Shown here: positions 7,674 through 16,801 of the stretch, one piece after another
Layout of the letters: each line of letters starts with the position of its first letter
Position numbering within the stretch: position 1 is the stretch's first letter
From: an uncultured Lachnospiraceae bacterium
GTDB taxonomy: Bacteria > Bacillota > Clostridia > Lachnospirales > Lachnospiraceae
Direction of reading: 5' to 3'
DNA length: 33,691 nt
NCBI GenBank assembly: GCA_947629565.1
Contig: CANREG010000029.1
Coordinates: 1 to 33,691 of the forward strand
Notes under the pieces: model-generated
The model's database searches: none
The model's input: only the letters and a program-made list of their open reading frames with translations
Told to the model about the DNA's origin: nothing
Program-made: the position numbers and the translations under genes

Positions 7674-8633
7674 ATGGAATATGATTTTATGGTATTGGCG
7701 CCAATTTTAATTGCCTTTGGTATCAGCGTGGTATTAAGCCCGGTGATGATACCTTTTCTAAAGAAACTGAAATTCGGGCAGTTTGTCAGGGACGACGGAC
7801 CGGAATCCCATTTAAAGAAGTCGGGAACCCCTACCATGGGAGGACTGATTATACTCTGCAGCATTGTTGTGACATCCCTGTTTTATATGAAGAGCAATCC
7901 GGTGATTTTGCCGGTATTGTTTGTTACCTTAGGATTTGGTCTGGTGGGATTTTTAGATGATTATATCAAGGTCGTTATGAAGCGCTCCATGGGGCTTCGG
8001 GCATGGCAGAAAATGGTGGGGCAGTTTGTAATCACGGCAATATTCGCCTACTATCTGGCTAACTACACCGATGTGGGCACGTCTGTTTTAATTCCGTTTA
8101 CAGATGGGAAAATGTTAGATTTAGGGTTCTGGTTTTACCCGTTTTTATTCTTTGCGGTAATCGGTACGGTCAACGGTACGAATTTTACAGACGGACTTGA
8201 CGGTCTGCTGTCCTCCATTACCGTTCTGACTGCCACCTTTTTTACGGTGGTTGCCATTGGAACCCGGTCCGGATTAGAGCCCATTACCTGTGCGGCGGTA
8301 GGAGCGCTGCTTGGCTTTTTGGTATTTAACGTATATCCCGCCAAAGTGTTTATGGGGGATACCGGTTCTCTGGCTTTAGGCGGTTTGATTGCCTCCACGG
8401 CGGTTATGCTGCGGATGCCGATATATATTGTGATTGTAGGCTTTATCTACTTTGTAGAGGTGTTGTCGGTAATCATACAGGTGCTTTACTTCAAAAAGAC
8501 CGGCAAGCGTGTCTTTAAGATGGCGCCCATACATCATCATTTTGAGTTGTCCGGCTGGCCGGAGACAAAAGTGGTTGCTATCTTTGCCATTATTACGGCA
8601 ATCTTGTGCCTTCTTGGTCTGGTAGCTCTTTAG
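7674..8633 (+). CDS. mraY: phospho-N-acetylmuramoyl-pentapeptide transferase MraY
   Basis: MraY moves phospho-MurNAc-pentapeptide from UDP to undecaprenyl phosphate, forming lipid I at the inner face of the membrane. The 319-residue polytopic protein has the family marks TPTMGGLIIL, FLDDYIKV, NGTNFTDGLDGL, FMGDTGSLALGG and the HHH motif MAPIHHHFE. GTAGGAGAG gives a strong ribosome site just ahead of the ATG. It is 121 bases after spoVD with no terminator between, so the two may be cotranscribed. Full length. Confidence 0.97.
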   Translation: MEYDFMVLAPILIAFGISVVLSPVMIPFLKKLKFGQFVRDDGPESHLKKSGTPTMGGLIILCSIVVTSLFYMKSNPVILPVLFVTLGFGLVGFLDDYIKVVMKRSMGLRAWQKMVGQFVITAIFAYYLANYTDVGTSVLIPFTDGKMLDLGFWFYPFLFFAVIGTVNGTNFTDGLDGLLSSITVLTATFFTVVAIGTRSGLEPITCAAVGALLGFLVFNVYPAKVFMGDTGSLALGGLIASTAVMLRMPIYIVIVGFIYFVEVLSVIIQVLYFKKTGKRVFKMAPIHHHFELSGWPETKVVAIFAIITAILCLLGLVAL

Positions 8634-8659
8634 GCGGAAGGGAAAGAACGGAGGATATT

Positions 8660-10024
8660 ATGGATTTTCAGAAAAAAGTATTGATTGCAGGTACGGGAAA
8701 AAGCGGTATTCATGCAGGGAAGCTTCTGTTGGAAAAAGGAGCGGAGGTTGTATTTTATGACGATAAAAAGGATTTGGATGTAGAAGCGTTGTTAAAAAAA
8801 TTTCCGGAGGGCAGTCCGGTTCGCATAGTGCTTGGAAATTTGAACGAAGCTTTTTTATCCGGCATTGATTTTATGGTGATAAGTCCCGGCATACCGGTGG
8901 ACTCTGCTATCGCTAATACAGTGCGGGACGCAGGCGTTCCCATTTTGAGTGAGATTGAGCTGGCTTACCAGGCGGGGGCCGGACATTTAGCCGCCATAAC
9001 CGGAACGAACGGAAAGACTACCACCACCTCCTTGGTGGGTGAAATTTTTGCAGCGTATACCCCCAATCATTTTACCGTGGGAAATATCGGGATTCCCTAC
9101 ACGGAATCAGCCCTTCAGATGAATGCGGATTCCTATACGGTAGCGGAGGTATCATCTTTTCAGTTAGAGACCATTGTGGATTTTAAGCCTCATGTCAGCG
9201 CAATTCTTAACGTGACGCCGGATCATTTAAACCGGCATTATACTATGGAAAATTATGCGTCCGTTAAGCTGGATATCTGCAGAAACCAGAGTCCTGAGGA
9301 TTACCTGATTTTAAATTATGATGATGAGATTACCAAAGCCATGGCAGAGGATAAACGGGTGCAGGCGAAGGTCGTCTTTTTCAGCCGGTTACATAGTCTC
9401 AACGAGGGAATTTGCTTAGCGGGAGATACCGTGGTAATCCGGGAAAGCGGAAAGGAAATAAAGGTGGCGGACACCAAAGATTTTATTCTGCCCGGAGGAC
9501 ACAATGTGGAAAATTACATGGCGGGAATTGCTGTTGCCTATTATATGGGGATTCCTTTAGATATCATTACAGAGGTAGTGAAGAAATTCAAGGGCGTGGA
9601 GCACCGGATTGAATTTGTCAGGGAAAGAAACGGCGTGGTCTATTACAACGATTCCAAAGCGACTAATCCGGACGCAGCGGTAAAGGGGATTCAGGCCATG
9701 AGCCGGAAGACGGTGTTAATTGGCGGAGGCCTGGATAAAAAGGTTCCCTTTGACGCATGGATTGACGCCTTTGACGGAAAGGTAAAAAAATTAATTCTTT
9801 TGGGAGAAACCGCGAAGGAGATTGCAGATACGGCGGCAAAGCACGGATTTACGGATGTGCTGTTTGTTAAGACATTAGAGGAAGCAGTTGCAGAAGCTGC
9901 TAAGATTGCAGACAGCGGGGAGGCGGTTTTGTTGTCCCCTGCCTGTGCTAGCTGGGATATGTTTGAAAGCTACGAGCAGCGCGGAGATTTATTTAAAGAG
10001 TATGTGAACAAGTTAGGAGCATAA
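8660..10024 (+). CDS. murD: UDP-N-acetylmuramoyl-L-alanine:D-glutamate ligase MurD
   Basis: MurD adds D-glutamate to UDP-MurNAc-L-Ala with ATP. The 454-residue protein shows an N-terminal Rossmann-like fold (KVLIAGTGKSG), the Mur ligase ATP loop TGTNGKTTT, the central VTPDHLNRH and VEHRIEF motifs, YYNDSKATNPDA, and the C-terminal LLSPACASWDMF. The frame opens earlier, inside mraY, but GGAGG (8650-8654) five bases before the ATG at 8660 fixes the start. It lies 26 bases after mraY and 4 bases before ftsW, clearly in one operon. Confidence 0.97.
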   Translation: MDFQKKVLIAGTGKSGIHAGKLLLEKGAEVVFYDDKKDLDVEALLKKFPEGSPVRIVLGNLNEAFLSGIDFMVISPGIPVDSAIANTVRDAGVPILSEIELAYQAGAGHLAAITGTNGKTTTTSLVGEIFAAYTPNHFTVGNIGIPYTESALQMNADSYTVAEVSSFQLETIVDFKPHVSAILNVTPDHLNRHYTMENYASVKLDICRNQSPEDYLILNYDDEITKAMAEDKRVQAKVVFFSRLHSLNEGICLAGDTVVIRESGKEIKVADTKDFILPGGHNVENYMAGIAVAYYMGIPLDIITEVVKKFKGVEHRIEFVRERNGVVYYNDSKATNPDAAVKGIQAMSRKTVLIGGGLDKKVPFDAWIDAFDGKVKKLILLGETAKEIADTAAKHGFTDVLFVKTLEEAVAEAAKIADSGEAVLLSPACASWDMFESYEQRGDLFKEYVNKLGA

Positions 10025-10028
10025 GTAT

Positions 10029-11180
10029 ATGGCGGAAAGAAGGCCTACCCCTCACAACAGAAGAAGACGAAGAAAAAAGATTACCATGTTTTTTAAGAGC
10101 AGCTTTTATGACTATACCCTGTTGTTTGTCGTGCTGTTTTTGGTTATCTTCGGACTGGTTATGGTGTACAGCACCAGTTCCTATACAGCGGAGATGAAAA
10201 TGGGAAGCGCCACCTATTATCTGGTAAGGCAGGCTATCTTTGCAGTGCTGGGAACTGCGGCCATGCTGCTTATTGCCAGAATGGATTATCACTGGGTGAG
10301 GAAGTTTTCCGTGCTGATTATGATTGCTGTCATTTTTCTGCTGATTCTGGTGTTGATTATAGGTAAGTCGGAAAACGGCGCAGTCCGGTGGCTGCAGATT
10401 GGATCGATCCGTTTCCAGCCATCCGAAGTTGCCAAAATCGGAATCATTCTGTTTACGGCCCACATGGCTACGGTAAAGTCGGCAAGGATTGGGGATTTTA
10501 AAATTATGCTGAAAGTAGTTTTTGTGCCCATGATTGCGATTGCGCTGATTGCTTTAGAGAATTTAAGTACGGCAATTATCTGTTCTGCCATTACCCTGAT
10601 GATTGTCTTTGTCACCAGTCCCAAGGTAAAGCAGTTCCTTGTTATAGGCTTGTGCGTTGTCGGGCTTATGGGGATTTTTCTGATGGTTGCCTCCTACCGG
10701 TTAGAGAGGATTAAGATATGGCTGAATCCGGAAAAGTATGAAAAGGGCTATCAGACTCTCCAGGCGTTGTATGCGATTGGCTCCGGAGGGATTTTTGGAA
10801 AGGGATTGGGTCAGAGCATACAAAAGCTGGGATTTATTCCGGAATCCCATAACGATATGATTTTTTCTGTAATTTGTGAAGAACTGGGTTTGTTTGGCGC
10901 TATCTGCGTGGTTGCGCTCTTTGTCATCTTAATCTGGCGCTGTGTGATGATTGCCATGAGCGCGCCGGATTTATATGGAGCCTTAATCGTTGTGGGGGTT
11001 GTGACACATATAGCGGTGCAGGTCATCATCAATATAGCGGTGGTTACCAATTCCATTCCCCCGACGGGAGTACCGCTGCCCTTTATCAGCTATGGAGGTA
11101 CGGCGCTGGCCTGCCTGTTGGCAGAACTGGGGCTGGTGTTATCTGTGGCAAGGCAGATTCGGATGCCAAAGGAATATTAA
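10029..11180 (+). CDS. ftsW: SEDS-family lipid II polymerase FtsW
   Basis: FtsW is the peptidoglycan glycosyltransferase that works with the septal class B PBP. The 383-residue protein has a basic cytoplasmic N-terminus (RRPTPHNRRRRRKK) and about ten membrane segments from residue 33 on. Recognised motifs are MVYSTSSY, the periplasmic GAVRWLQIGSIRFQPSEVAKIG segment near residues 118-140, GIFGKGLGQS, SHNDMIFSVICEE and the closing PPTGVPLPFISYGGTA. It could be an RodA or SpoVE homologue by family, but position between murD and murA favours FtsW or its sporulation variant. Confidence 0.92.
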   Translation: MAERRPTPHNRRRRRKKITMFFKSSFYDYTLLFVVLFLVIFGLVMVYSTSSYTAEMKMGSATYYLVRQAIFAVLGTAAMLLIARMDYHWVRKFSVLIMIAVIFLLILVLIIGKSENGAVRWLQIGSIRFQPSEVAKIGIILFTAHMATVKSARIGDFKIMLKVVFVPMIAIALIALENLSTAIICSAITLMIVFVTSPKVKQFLVIGLCVVGLMGIFLMVASYRLERIKIWLNPEKYEKGYQTLQALYAIGSGGIFGKGLGQSIQKLGFIPESHNDMIFSVICEELGLFGAICVVALFVILIWRCVMIAMSAPDLYGALIVVGVVTHIAVQVIINIAVVTNSIPPTGVPLPFISYGGTALACLLAELGLVLSVARQIRMPKEY

Positions 11181-11187
11181 TCACAAA

Positions 11188-11231
11188 ATCCAATCTTTAG
11201 CATATGATAGTATATATGGCAGAGATTGGAT
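11188..11231 (+). promoter_or_regulatory. stem-loop spanning the murA start region
   Basis: ATCCAATCT (11188-11196) is the exact reverse complement of AGATTGGAT (11223-11231). Inside it CATAT (11201-11205) can pair with ATATG (11214-11218). The right arm contains the candidate TTG start codon of murA at 11226 and abuts the GTG at 11232. Folding in the mRNA could restrict murA initiation; that is inference. There is no T tract, so it is not a terminator. Confidence 0.5.
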
Positions 11232-12491
11232 GTGGATTTCTTGAGAGCAATCAGTGTAAAAGAAGTCAGTAAGTTAAAGGGAAATATAGAAATCCAGGGT
11301 TCAAAAAATACAGTATTGCCCATTATGGCGGCAACGCTGTTAAGCTCCGGAGTATCCGTAATCTATAACTGTCCCGATATTGATGATGTGGCGGTTATGT
11401 GCCAGCTTTTGGCCTGCCTTCATGTAAAGACAAACAGGGTGGGAAACACCCTTACCATAGATACGAGAGAAGCAGCCTATGAACCGCTGCCCTTATCCTT
11501 AACCGGAAAGCTGCGTTCTTCCGTTTTACTGTTGGGACCGATTCTTGCAAGATGGGGAAAAGCCCGGATTGGAATGCCTGGTGGCTGTGCCATTGGGTTG
11601 CGGCCTGTGGATATTCATTTAGAGGGCTTTATGAAAATGAATGTGGATATCCGGCTTCACCGGGATATTCTTGACTGCTCCACCTTTCATCTTCAGGGCT
11701 GCGAATATCATCTTCGGTTTCCCAGTGTGGGGGCTACCGAGAATCTGATTATGGCGGCGGTGGGCGCCAGAGGAAGAACGATATTAAGGGGAGCGGCGAA
11801 GGAGCCGGAGATTGTAGAGCTTTGCAATTACCTGTTGGCAATGGGGGCGCTGATTGAGGGCGTTGGCACGGATGTGCTGATTATCAAAGGGACGGACGTC
11901 CTGACCTCCTGTGATTACTGCAATGTATATGACAGGATTGTGGCGGGGACTTATCTGTTGATGGCGGCGGCCATTCCCAGTGACATTACGCTTACCGGGA
12001 TTGATGATATACATTATATGAAAAACATTATTAAAGTGGCGTCCCAGATTGGCGTCAGCGTGGTGAAAATGGAGAACTGTCTCCATGTCCAGTCCTTTGG
12101 CAAAGTGGACGGGGGAGATTTTGAGACGGGAATCTATCCGGAGTTCCCAACGGACTTACAGCCGGTTTTAGTTGCAGTGTTGGCAAAGGCAAAAAAGGAC
12201 AGCAGCGTGACGGAACGGGTGTTTGAAAAAAGGTTTGGCATTGTAAGGGAATTAGAAAAGCTGGGCGCTGACATTACGGTAAAAGGGCAAAGGGCCGAGA
12301 TAAAGGGAAATACAGAGCTTTATGGACACACGTTGAAAGCTGCAGATTTGCGCCAGGGGGCGGCCTTAGTGGTGGCCGGATTGTTCAGCAGGGGATATAC
12401 GACGGTAACCAATATCTCGTACATTGAACGGGGATATGAGGATATTGTAAGGGATTTACAGTGTGTAGGCGCAGAGATTGCATATGTATAA
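11226..12491 (+). CDS. murA: UDP-N-acetylglucosamine 1-carboxyvinyltransferase MurA
   Basis: MurA transfers enolpyruvate from phosphoenolpyruvate to UDP-GlcNAc, the first committed step of peptidoglycan synthesis and the fosfomycin target. The 421-residue protein has the substrate motif QGSKNTVLPIMAATLL, the active-site loop PGGCAIGLRPVDIH with the catalytic Cys near residue 121, and the C-terminal EKRFGIVRELEKLGA and DLRQGAALVVAGL. Because the Cys is present, classical fosfomycin sensitivity would be expected. The start is uncertain: TTG at 11226, GTG at 11232 or TTG at 11241, none with a strong ribosome site. It is in the ftsW-ftsQ operon, with the ftsQ ribosome site overlapping its stop. 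Confidence 0.94.
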   Translation: MDVDFLRAISVKEVSKLKGNIEIQGSKNTVLPIMAATLLSSGVSVIYNCPDIDDVAVMCQLLACLHVKTNRVGNTLTIDTREAAYEPLPLSLTGKLRSSVLLLGPILARWGKARIGMPGGCAIGLRPVDIHLEGFMKMNVDIRLHRDILDCSTFHLQGCEYHLRFPSVGATENLIMAAVGARGRTILRGAAKEPEIVELCNYLLAMGALIEGVGTDVLIIKGTDVLTSCDYCNVYDRIVAGTYLLMAAAIPSDITLTGIDDIHYMKNIIKVASQIGVSVVKMENCLHVQSFGKVDGGDFETGIYPEFPTDLQPVLVAVLAKAKKDSSVTERVFEKRFGIVRELEKLGADITVKGQRAEIKGNTELYGHTLKAADLRQGAALVVAGLFSRGYTTVTNISYIERGYEDIVRDLQCVGAEIAYV

Positions 12492-12500
12492 GGATAAGCT

Positions 12501-13355
12501 ATGAATGAAGGACAGGGAAAGGTAATACAATTTAAGCCAAAAAGAAAAGGGGTTGTGGCAGGCGGCATACTGCTTTTAGTATGTATATTTTTTCTAATCC
12601 TGCTCACCGGGTTTAAGATTGATGAGATTGAAGTGACCGGCAATAAACATTACTCAAAGGAGCAGATTAAGGATTTTGTTCTTGAGAATGGTTACATTGA
12701 TAATACAGTGCTTTTAATGTTGAAAAACAAAATAAAACCTGTGGAGAACATTCCTTTTGTGGCAAAGTTGGAGGTAGAATACATCACTGCCCATAAAATA
12801 AGCATTACCGTGTATGAAAAAGCCATGGCAGGCTGTGTGGAATATATGAACGAGTATGTGTATTTTGACCAGGACGGATATGTATTAGAGATATCTCCCG
12901 TGAAACTGGAGGATTCGCCCTGTATTGAGGGAATGTCCTTTGAGGTCATGGAATTGTATGAAAAACTGCCGATAGATGATGAGAAACGCTTCCGCATAAT
13001 TTTAAAAATGACACAGTTGATTCAGAAATATGAACTGCCGATTGAATCGGTACGGTTTACTTCGGATAATGAAATTGTCTTAGGATGTGAGGATATCCGG
13101 ATTGAACTGGGTGATGGAAGTAATCTGGAAGAACAATTGGTGGATTTGGGGCAGATTTTGGAAGGGCTTTCCGGAAAGAAGGGAACGCTGGACATGAAGG
13201 ACTTTGATACGGCTTCCGGAACAGCATCTTTTAAATTAGATAAAGATGTAAAAGAAACAAAGAACAAGCAGGAATCCGAACAGGATACTTCGGAGAAAAC
13301 AGAAGGGGAGGATTTACAACAATCCTCTGCTGTGAATGGACAAGAGGGGGAGTAA
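12501..13355 (+). CDS. ftsQ: cell division protein FtsQ/DivIB
   Basis: This bitopic division protein of the FtsQ-FtsL-FtsB (DivIB-FtsL-DivIC) complex activates the septal synthase. The 284-residue protein has a short cytoplasmic N-terminus, one membrane segment at about 18-36 (VVAGGILLLVCIFFLIL), then a POTRA domain starting FKIDEIEVTGNKHYSKEQIKDFV (about 38-105), a beta domain, and a Lys/Glu/Ser-rich acidic tail from about 250. The sequence is divergent outside the POTRA start, as is normal. AAGGA overlaps the murA stop, suggesting coupled translation. Confidence 0.88.
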   Translation: MNEGQGKVIQFKPKRKGVVAGGILLLVCIFFLILLTGFKIDEIEVTGNKHYSKEQIKDFVLENGYIDNTVLLMLKNKIKPVENIPFVAKLEVEYITAHKISITVYEKAMAGCVEYMNEYVYFDQDGYVLEISPVKLEDSPCIEGMSFEVMELYEKLPIDDEKRFRIILKMTQLIQKYELPIESVRFTSDNEIVLGCEDIRIELGDGSNLEEQLVDLGQILEGLSGKKGTLDMKDFDTASGTASFKLDKDVKETKNKQESEQDTSEKTEGEDLQQSSAVNGQEGE

Positions 13356-13400
13356 GAAGTGGAAAAAATCACAAAAAAAGCCTGAATCGCAAAATATAGC

Positions 13401-13429
13401 TTGATTATTTGGCAAAAAAACAGTATTAT
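13401..13429 (+). promoter_or_regulatory. sigma-A promoter of ftsZ
   Basis: TTGATT (13401-13406) and TATTAT (13424-13429) are exactly 17 bp apart in an AT-rich stretch between ftsQ and ftsZ. The start would be near 13436, giving a leader of about 50 bases. It would let ftsZ be expressed independently of the upstream dcw genes. Confidence 0.72.
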
Positions 13430-13483
13430 ATATGTATATGTTTACATAAGAGAAGAAAATATTTAATTAAGGAGGAAAGAGCC

Positions 13484-14881
13484 TTGCTTGAAATAAAAAC
13501 TTTTGAAGACAAAGGGCCTGCAAAGATTTTGGTAATCGGTGTGGGCGGAGCCGGTAACAATGCAGTGAACAGAATGGTGGATGAGAATATCACAGGGGTG
13601 GATTTAATCGCCATTAATACAGATAAACAGGTGTTGGCCACATCGAAGGCGCCGACGAAGATTCAGATCGGTGAAAAGCTGACCAAAGGTCTTGGAGCCG
13701 GTGCAAAGCCGGAGATTGGAGCCGGTGCGATTGAGGAGAACAGAGAAGAGATTACAGAGCTTGTGAAGGATGCAGATATGGTATTCGTCACCTGCGGCAT
13801 GGGCGGCGGCACCGGTACCGGAGCGGCTCCGGTTGTAGCGGAGATAGCCAAGAACCTTGGAATTTTGACCGTGGGTGTTGTGACCAAGCCGTTCTCATTT
13901 GAAGGCAAGCCCCGTATGAATAATGCCCTTGCGGGAATCGAACGGTTAAAAGACAATGTAGATACATTGATTGTAGTACCCAATGACAAGCTTTTGCAGA
14001 TATGCGATAAGAGGACAACCATTCCGGATGCCTTGAAGAAGGCAGACGAGGTGCTTCAGCAGGGCGTGCAGGGCGTTACAGACCTGATTCAGAGTCCAGG
14101 TATCATCAATCTGGATTTTGCAGATATTCAGTCCGTTATGAGAGATAAGGGAATTGCTCATATCGGTATCGGCCGGGGAAGCGGCGAGGACAAGGCGGTT
14201 GAGGCAATCAAGCAGGCAATGGAGTCACCGCTTTTAGAGACCACGGTTTCCGGCGCAACAGATATTATCGTGAACTTTGCCGGTAACATCGGAATGATAG
14301 AAGCCTATGATGCAGTGAACTATCTGACAGAAGCTGCAGGGGAAGATGTGAATATTATCTTTGGTACGGTCGATAATGAGACGCTTGGCGATGAGGTAAG
14401 CATTACCATTATTGCAACGGGAATTGAGCGTGCGGCAAAGAAGAATACATATGGAAGCTTTGGACAAGCTATGTCTCCATTTGCCAAACCGGCTATGACT
14501 CAGACACCGGGGGCAGGTATGCCGCAGACAGGAATCGGCGTACCGCAGCCGGGAATCGGAGTACCGGAGGCGGCTGCTCCGGCAACACAGATTCCGCAGA
14601 CACCGCCGCCGACATTTAATCCGCAGCCTGCAGCGCAGACTCCGGATATGACACAGAGTGGATTTGCGGCAGGACAGGCAGCGCCAACCTTTAGCGGACA
14701 GCCGATTGCCACACCGCAGCCTAAACCGGCAGCGAAGCCTTCCTTCCTGAATGGAGTACAGGGAAGCGCTATGAATAACAATACGGCGCAGCCATCACCG
14801 GTGACAACAGCGAGACCGCAGGCGCCAAGGCAGGAAGCGGACGGAAGCATTAAGATACCGGAATTCTTAAAGAGAAGATAG
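13484..14881 (+). CDS. ftsZ: cell division GTPase FtsZ
   Basis: FtsZ is the tubulin-like GTPase that forms the Z ring. The 465-residue protein has the nucleotide-binding start [17 protein letters not shown], the tubulin signature [11 protein letters not shown], the T7 synergy loop NLDFADI, a long Pro/Gln/Ala-rich linker (about 325-450) with short repeats GIGVPQ/GIGVPE, and the conserved C-terminal peptide [10 protein letters not shown] that binds FtsA/SepF-type partners. I place the start at TTG 13484, eight bases after GGAGG (13471-13475); the frame extends to 13409 but that would add a non-homologous leader over the ribosome site. It has its own promoter and terminator. Confidence 0.97.
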   Translation: MLEIKTFEDKGPAKILVIGVGGAGNNAVNRMVDENITGVDLIAINTDKQVLATSKAPTKIQIGEKLTKGLGAGAKPEIGAGAIEENREEITELVKDADMVFVTCGMGGGTGTGAAPVVAEIAKNLGILTVGVVTKPFSFEGKPRMNNALAGIERLKDNVDTLIVVPNDKLLQICDKRTTIPDALKKADEVLQQGVQGVTDLIQSPGIINLDFADIQSVMRDKGIAHIGIGRGSGEDKAVEAIKQAMESPLLETTVSGATDIIVNFAGNIGMIEAYDAVNYLTEAAGEDVNIIFGTVDNETLGDEVSITIIATGIERAAKKNTYGSFGQAMSPFAKPAMTQTPGAGMPQTGIGVPQPGIGVPEAAAPATQIPQTPPPTFNPQPAAQTPDMTQSGFAAGQAAPTFSGQPIATPQPKPAAKPSFLNGVQGSAMNNNTAQPSPVTTARPQAPRQEADGSIKIPEFLKRR

Positions 14882-14906
14882 AACAGAATATTTGATATGT
14901 AAAGAG

Positions 14907-14942
14907 ACATCTGGCAGATGATACATTTGCCGGATGTTTTTT
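14907..14942 (+). terminator. intrinsic terminator after ftsZ
   Basis: ACATCTGGCA (14907-14916) pairs with TGCCGGATGT (14928-14937) through 10 bp with one G-U, followed by six T residues. It ends the dcw transcript 25 bases after the ftsZ stop and insulates the sporulation block downstream. Confidence 0.88.
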
Positions 14943-14977
14943 ATTTCTGACTGTTATGCGGAAGGGAACACATATTT

Positions 14978-15044
14978 TTCGAGATATATTGCGAAAGAGA
15001 GCGCGCTGATTCGACCTTTTTAGATAAGGGCTTTGGCATATACT
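14978..15044 (+). promoter_or_regulatory. candidate Spo0A-controlled promoter of spoIIGA-sigE
   Basis: Three single-mismatch matches to the Spo0A box (TGNCGAA or its complement TTCGNCA) occur close together: TTCGAGA (14978-14984), TTGCGAA (14989-14995) and TTCGACC (15010-15016). A -10-like TATACT follows at 15039-15044, with the third box abutting the -35 position. In B. subtilis the equivalent spoIIG promoter is sigma-A dependent and Spo0A activated with boxes at the -35, so the arrangement fits. Individual boxes are degenerate; the call rests on clustering and context. Confidence 0.45.
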
Positions 15045-15071
15045 TCTGATTAAAGAAGCAGGAGGAAGATA

Positions 15072-15935
15072 TTGCAGATAACCATTTATCTCGATGTTAT
15101 ATATGTTCTTAACTTCGTGGCAGACTTTTTTGTTTTATGGGTGACAGGAGTCCTGTTGAAACAGAAAATTGTGCTATGGAGGGTGTTAGCCGGGGCTGCC
15201 TTTGGCGCCGGTATGCTTCTTTTATTTGTCCTGTATCCCCGCTTATTTATGGGAATGACAGGAATTGCCGCATATGTCGGAATCAGTATGGGAGCTGTTG
15301 CTATTTCCTATGGAGGAAAACAGGGAGGATTTTTGAAACAATGGTTCCTTTCCACCACAATCATGATTTTAACCGGCAGTGTGATGAATTATTTGAAATA
15401 CATAGGGCATACCGATACCCTGACTCTTTGCAGGTGGCTTTTATATTTTACGGGGAGCGGTGCTTGCATTTTTGTTATTATTTATAGTCTGCGCTCTTTG
15501 GCGCAGACCGGAGAGCAGATTTTTAAAATTTGCCTGCAGCATGGCGGCAGGCAGACGGAAATTTACGTGTATCTGGATACAGGCAATCTGCTGTGGGATT
15601 CTCTGTTTGGAAAGCCGGTCATTGTCTTAAGCGAACAGGCGATTGCCGCATGTCTGACAGGGAAGGAGAAAGAGATCATAGAGAAATATATGGAAAGCGG
15701 GCGGTTGGATTATGAAAGCCTGCTGGCAGATAAGATACAAAAGAGGGATTGTTTTCATGAGATTGCATTTCAGAGTGTGGGAAACCCATCGGGAAAAATG
15801 CTTTGCATGCTGTTAGAGGAGGTGACCGTCTGCGGCGCGCACCGGGTATTAAAAAGACAGCCGGTAGCCATAGGCAGGGAAAGCCTTTTTGAGGGTAAAG
15901 CGTATCAGGGATTGCTGCACAGGGGATGCATCTAA
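15072..15935 (+). CDS. spoIIGA: SpoIIGA, pro-sigma-E processing protease
   Basis: SpoIIGA is the mother-cell membrane aspartic protease that cleaves pro-sigma-E. The 287-residue protein begins [22 protein letters not shown], the family start, and has about five membrane segments in the first 150 residues. The soluble C-terminal domain holds the aspartic-protease-like motif [20 protein letters not shown] with the catalytic Asp near 169. The start is TTG at 15072, six to seven bases after GGAGG (15061-15065). It directly precedes its substrate gene sigE, as in other spore formers. Confidence 0.93.
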   Translation: MQITIYLDVIYVLNFVADFFVLWVTGVLLKQKIVLWRVLAGAAFGAGMLLLFVLYPRLFMGMTGIAAYVGISMGAVAISYGGKQGGFLKQWFLSTTIMILTGSVMNYLKYIGHTDTLTLCRWLLYFTGSGACIFVIIYSLRSLAQTGEQIFKICLQHGGRQTEIYVYLDTGNLLWDSLFGKPVIVLSEQAIAACLTGKEKEIIEKYMESGRLDYESLLADKIQKRDCFHEIAFQSVGNPSGKMLCMLLEEVTVCGAHRVLKRQPVAIGRESLFEGKAYQGLLHRGCI

Positions 15936-15955
15936 CATATTTGGAGGATAGAAAA

Positions 15956-16693
15956 GTGAATATAATAAATAATGATAAATTTAAGCTTACCATGATGCAG
16001 AATGTGGCGAGTATGTTTTTTATGCCAAAAAAGGAGATACACTATATCGGCGGAGCGGATATTCTGCCGCCGCCCTTAGAACCGGAGGAGGAGAGAACCC
16101 TTTTGGAAAAGCTGGGAGAGATAGACGACACGGAGGTGAAAAGCATCCTGATTGAGAGAAATCTGCGGCTGGTAGTGTACATAGCCAAAAAGTTTGACAA
16201 TACCGGCGTAGGCGTGGAGGATTTGATTTCTATCGGGACCATCGGCTTAATAAAAGCAATTAACACCTTCAAACTGGATAAAAAAATCAAACTGGCCACC
16301 TATGCCTCAAGGTGCATTGAAAATGAGATCTTAATGTATTTAAGAAGAAGTGCAAAGACGAAAATGGAGGTATCGATTGACGAACCCTTAAATGTGGACT
16401 GGGATGGAAACGAGCTGCTTTTGTCTGACATTTTAGGGACGGAGGAGGATATTATTTACCGGGATTTAGAGGACGAGGTAGATAAAGAACTGTTAAAAAA
16501 TGCCATGACAATATTAAGCGCAAGGGAAAAGACGATAATCGACTTAAGGTTCGGACTGAGCAATGAACAGGGAGAGGAAATGACGCAGAAGGAAGTGGCG
16601 GATTTACTGGGAATTTCGCAGTCCTATATTTCGAGGCTCGAAAAAAAGATTATGAAGCGGCTCAAAAAAGAGATGCTTCGGATTGGTTCTTAA
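15956..16693 (+). CDS. sigE: RNA polymerase sporulation sigma factor SigE
   Basis: Sigma-E drives early mother-cell gene expression. The 245-residue protein has a pro-sequence of about 27-29 residues ending before IHYIGG, the region cut by SpoIIGA, then [30 protein letters not shown] and [20 protein letters not shown] (region 2) and [22 protein letters not shown] (region 4 HTH). The start is GTG at 15956, eight bases after GGAGG (15943-15947); the frame extends further upstream into spoIIGA but lacks a ribosome site. Gap to spoIIGA is 20 bases. Full length against the B. subtilis protein (239). Confidence 0.96.
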   Translation: MNIINNDKFKLTMMQNVASMFFMPKKEIHYIGGADILPPPLEPEEERTLLEKLGEIDDTEVKSILIERNLRLVVYIAKKFDNTGVGVEDLISIGTIGLIKAINTFKLDKKIKLATYASRCIENEILMYLRRSAKTKMEVSIDEPLNVDWDGNELLLSDILGTEEDIIYRDLEDEVDKELLKNAMTILSAREKTIIDLRFGLSNEQGEEMTQKEVADLLGISQSYISRLEKKIMKRLKKEMLRIGS

Positions 16694-16763
16694 GGCTTTG
16701 AAATTTTTTTGTGGTAAATATTGACGGCGTGAAAACTGTATAAACGGAAAGTCATTTGTAAAT

Positions 16764-16793
16764 CCTTAAAACGAAAGAACAGTTTTAAGGAGG
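16764..16793 (+). promoter_or_regulatory. hairpin overlapping the sigG ribosome site
   Basis: CCTTAAAAC (16764-16772) is the exact reverse complement of GTTTTAAGG (16782-16790) around a 9-base loop. The ribosome site AAGGAGG (16787-16793) shares its first four bases with the right arm, so folding would partly occlude it. A leader hairpin that damps sigG translation has been described in B. subtilis; I infer the same role here. There is no T tract. Confidence 0.65.
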
Positions 16794-16801
16794 ACGGTGA
16801 A

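Noticed and set aside
9993..10463. Minus-strand open frame of 156 residues over ftsW
   Set aside because: His/Gln/Asn-rich shadow of membrane-protein coding; no ribosome site and antisense to a certain gene.
14500..14910. Minus-strand Gly/Cys-rich frame of 136 residues
   Set aside because: It is the complement of the Pro/Gln/Ala-rich FtsZ linker and overlaps the ftsZ terminator.
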